From: an uncultured Coriobacteriia bacterium | Lineage (GTDB): Bacteria; Actinomycetota; Coriobacteriia; Coriobacteriales; QAMH01 | Assembly (NCBI GenBank): GCA_949283445.1 | Contig: CASDTD010000145.1 | Location: 1-15,772, forward strand | Direction of reading: 5' to 3' | Length of the DNA: 15,772 bases | Part shown: positions 14,884-15,772 of the stretch, piece by piece | How the letters are laid out: each line of letters begins with the position of its first letter | Numbering within the stretch: position 1 is the first letter of the stretch | The notes under the pieces: generated by a model | What the model was told of the DNA's origin: nothing | Database searches by the model: none | Seen by the model: only the letters and a program-made list of their open reading frames with translations | Translations under genes and position numbers: made by a program

Positions 14884-15772
14884 CTATAGGCGCGCGTCCG
14901 TCCACTCTTGCACGCGGCGGCGCATGCCTTCGATGTCGAGCACGCCTTCGGCAAACCCTTTGCGGACGAGTTCTGCGGGCAGCAGCTCATCGTATTTGTC
15001 GAAGTAGGGCACCTCGCCTGGATAGACGAGTTCGATAGGGTCGAAGTCGCGTGCCGCCTCATCCGCAACAACCTGGAAGAACGTCTCTTCGTCTGCCTTC
15101 ATCTTGAACTGCAGGAAATAGGGGCGTGACGCATCGAGCCCCTTGAGTCCCAGCTCGCCGGCGCACTTGATCTTGAGCAGGCGCTCCAGGGCCAGAAACG
15201 CATAGCTGCCAAGCCAGGGGAAAAGCACCCAGGTCTCGCAGCCCAGGTTGATGAGCGGGCGCGCGGCGGCGCCCGATATCTCGGCGGTTCGCCGCGCCTG
15301 AGCAAGGCGCGCCCGCGCGTTTGCCAGCAGGTAGGGGTATGTCTCATGCTCGGCGAGCACGCGGCGCATGCGTTCGAGGATGTGCGTGTTGATATCGCCC
15401 GGGCAGTCGCCGAAGTATGCCGGCACGCGCCCCTTCACCTGCGTGGCAAACACGAGGTGGCGCTTCCAGTCGACCTCTTCGACAACCCAGCAATGGCCGG
15501 CTATGGCAATGCGCTCGCCGGGCGGCGGCGGGTTTACGATGGTGCCCAGCTCGGCGGAGTCGCTGCGCACGGTGAACTCTTCGTTTTCCTGGAACACGGC
15601 GTAGAACTTGAACGAGTTGGTGTAGCGCTCGCCCGCAAGCCCGATGATGAGACCGCCCGCTTCGGTTCGCTCGAGCTGGTCGGTTTCAAGGAGGTGGCGC
15701 AGCAGCGCGCGGAAGTCGTCCGCCGTGACGCGGTGGAAGTACGAAAGCGTCAGCACGCGCTGGGCGAGCTCT
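14884..15772 (-). CDS. Lhr-like DEAD/DEAH helicase, C-terminal part (5' end outside window)
   Basis: The visible ~295 residues are the C-terminus of a large superfamily 2 helicase related to Lhr. The conserved ATPase motifs lie beyond the right edge. Recognisable segments are LAQRVLTLSYFHRVT, RTEAGGLIIGLAGERY, NSFKFYAVFQENEEFTVRS, ELGTIVNPPPPGERIAIAGH and VEEVDW, in the order of the winged-helix and beta-rich region of these proteins. The frame is open to position 15772 without interruption. The GTG at 15756 is an internal valine of LAQRVLTL, not a start. Lhr-type helicases act in nucleic-acid repair or processing; the role here is not determined. It converges on the CapA-family gene. Confidence 0.75.
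   Translation of the reverse strand, partial: ELAQRVLTLSYFHRVTADDFRALLRHLLETDQLERTEAGGLIIGLAGERYTNSFKFYAVFQENEEFTVRSDSAELGTIVNPPPPGERIAIAGHCWVVEEVDWKRHLVFATQVKGRVPAYFGDCPGDINTHILERMRRVLAEHETYPYLLANARARLAQARRTAEISGAAARPLINLGCETWVLFPWLGSYAFLALERLLKIKCAGELGLKGLDASRPYFLQFKMKADEETFFQVVADEAARDFDPIELVYPGEVPYFDKYDELLPAELVRKGFAEGVLDIEGMRRRVQEWTDARL

Noticed and set aside
15754..15756. GTG start for the right-edge helicase fragment
   Set aside because: The frame continues upstream to the window edge and the codon is an internal Val of a conserved helicase segment.

Overview
The window is about 15.8 kb of GC-rich, densely coding bacterial chromosome. The protein mix (a large cytosolic molybdopterin oxidoreductase, HelD, a DUF3516-type Ski2-like helicase, a bacterial Elp3 and a divergent TrmB) and the codon bias fit a gut actinobacterium of the Coriobacteriia, probably Eggerthellaceae (Slackia/Eggerthella-like). 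That placement is an inference from family content; no rRNA is present to confirm it. I see no tRNA or rRNA genes, no CRISPR array and no transposase.

Layout. On the minus strand, from 9911 down to 1, lie: a Trm9-like SAM methyltransferase (9911-9102, GTG start), a TrmB-family tRNA methyltransferase (9042-8122), a DUF3516 Ski2-like helicase (8000-5319), a TIGR02452/PARG-like macrodomain protein (5050-4199), the RNA polymerase-associated helicase HelD (4111-2006), and a molybdopterin oxidoreductase that runs off the left edge (1838-1). On the plus strand, from 10427 to 14833, is a tightly packed run: Elp3 (10427-12439), a membrane-anchored spermidine-synthase-fold protein (12439-13587, sharing one base with the elp3 stop) and a Tat-type CapA-family lipoprotein (13574-14833, overlapping by 14 nt). 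A convergent minus-strand gene, the C-terminal part of an Lhr-like helicase, enters from the right edge (15772-14884).

How the genes fit together. The most coherent theme is tRNA wobble-uridine chemistry. Elp3 (carboxymethylation of U34 in the known family) is divergently arranged with a methyltransferase that has Trm9 hallmarks. In eukaryotes Trm9 converts the Elongator product cm5U to mcm5U. A TrmB-family tRNA methyltransferase is next in the same minus-strand run. This suggests a compact bacterial Elp3-Trm9 module, but it is inferred from motifs and context only.

Intergenic DNA is the other notable theme. Two spacers, 5101-5300 and 10023-10180, are made of repeats in both orientations. 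Each is bounded by a roughly 29-nt inverted repeat around a core of about 100 bp, although the two sequences are unrelated. Further dyads lie upstream of the oxidoreductase gene (1950-1980) and in the helD leader, where a 9-nt segment is exactly complementary to the Shine-Dalgarno region.
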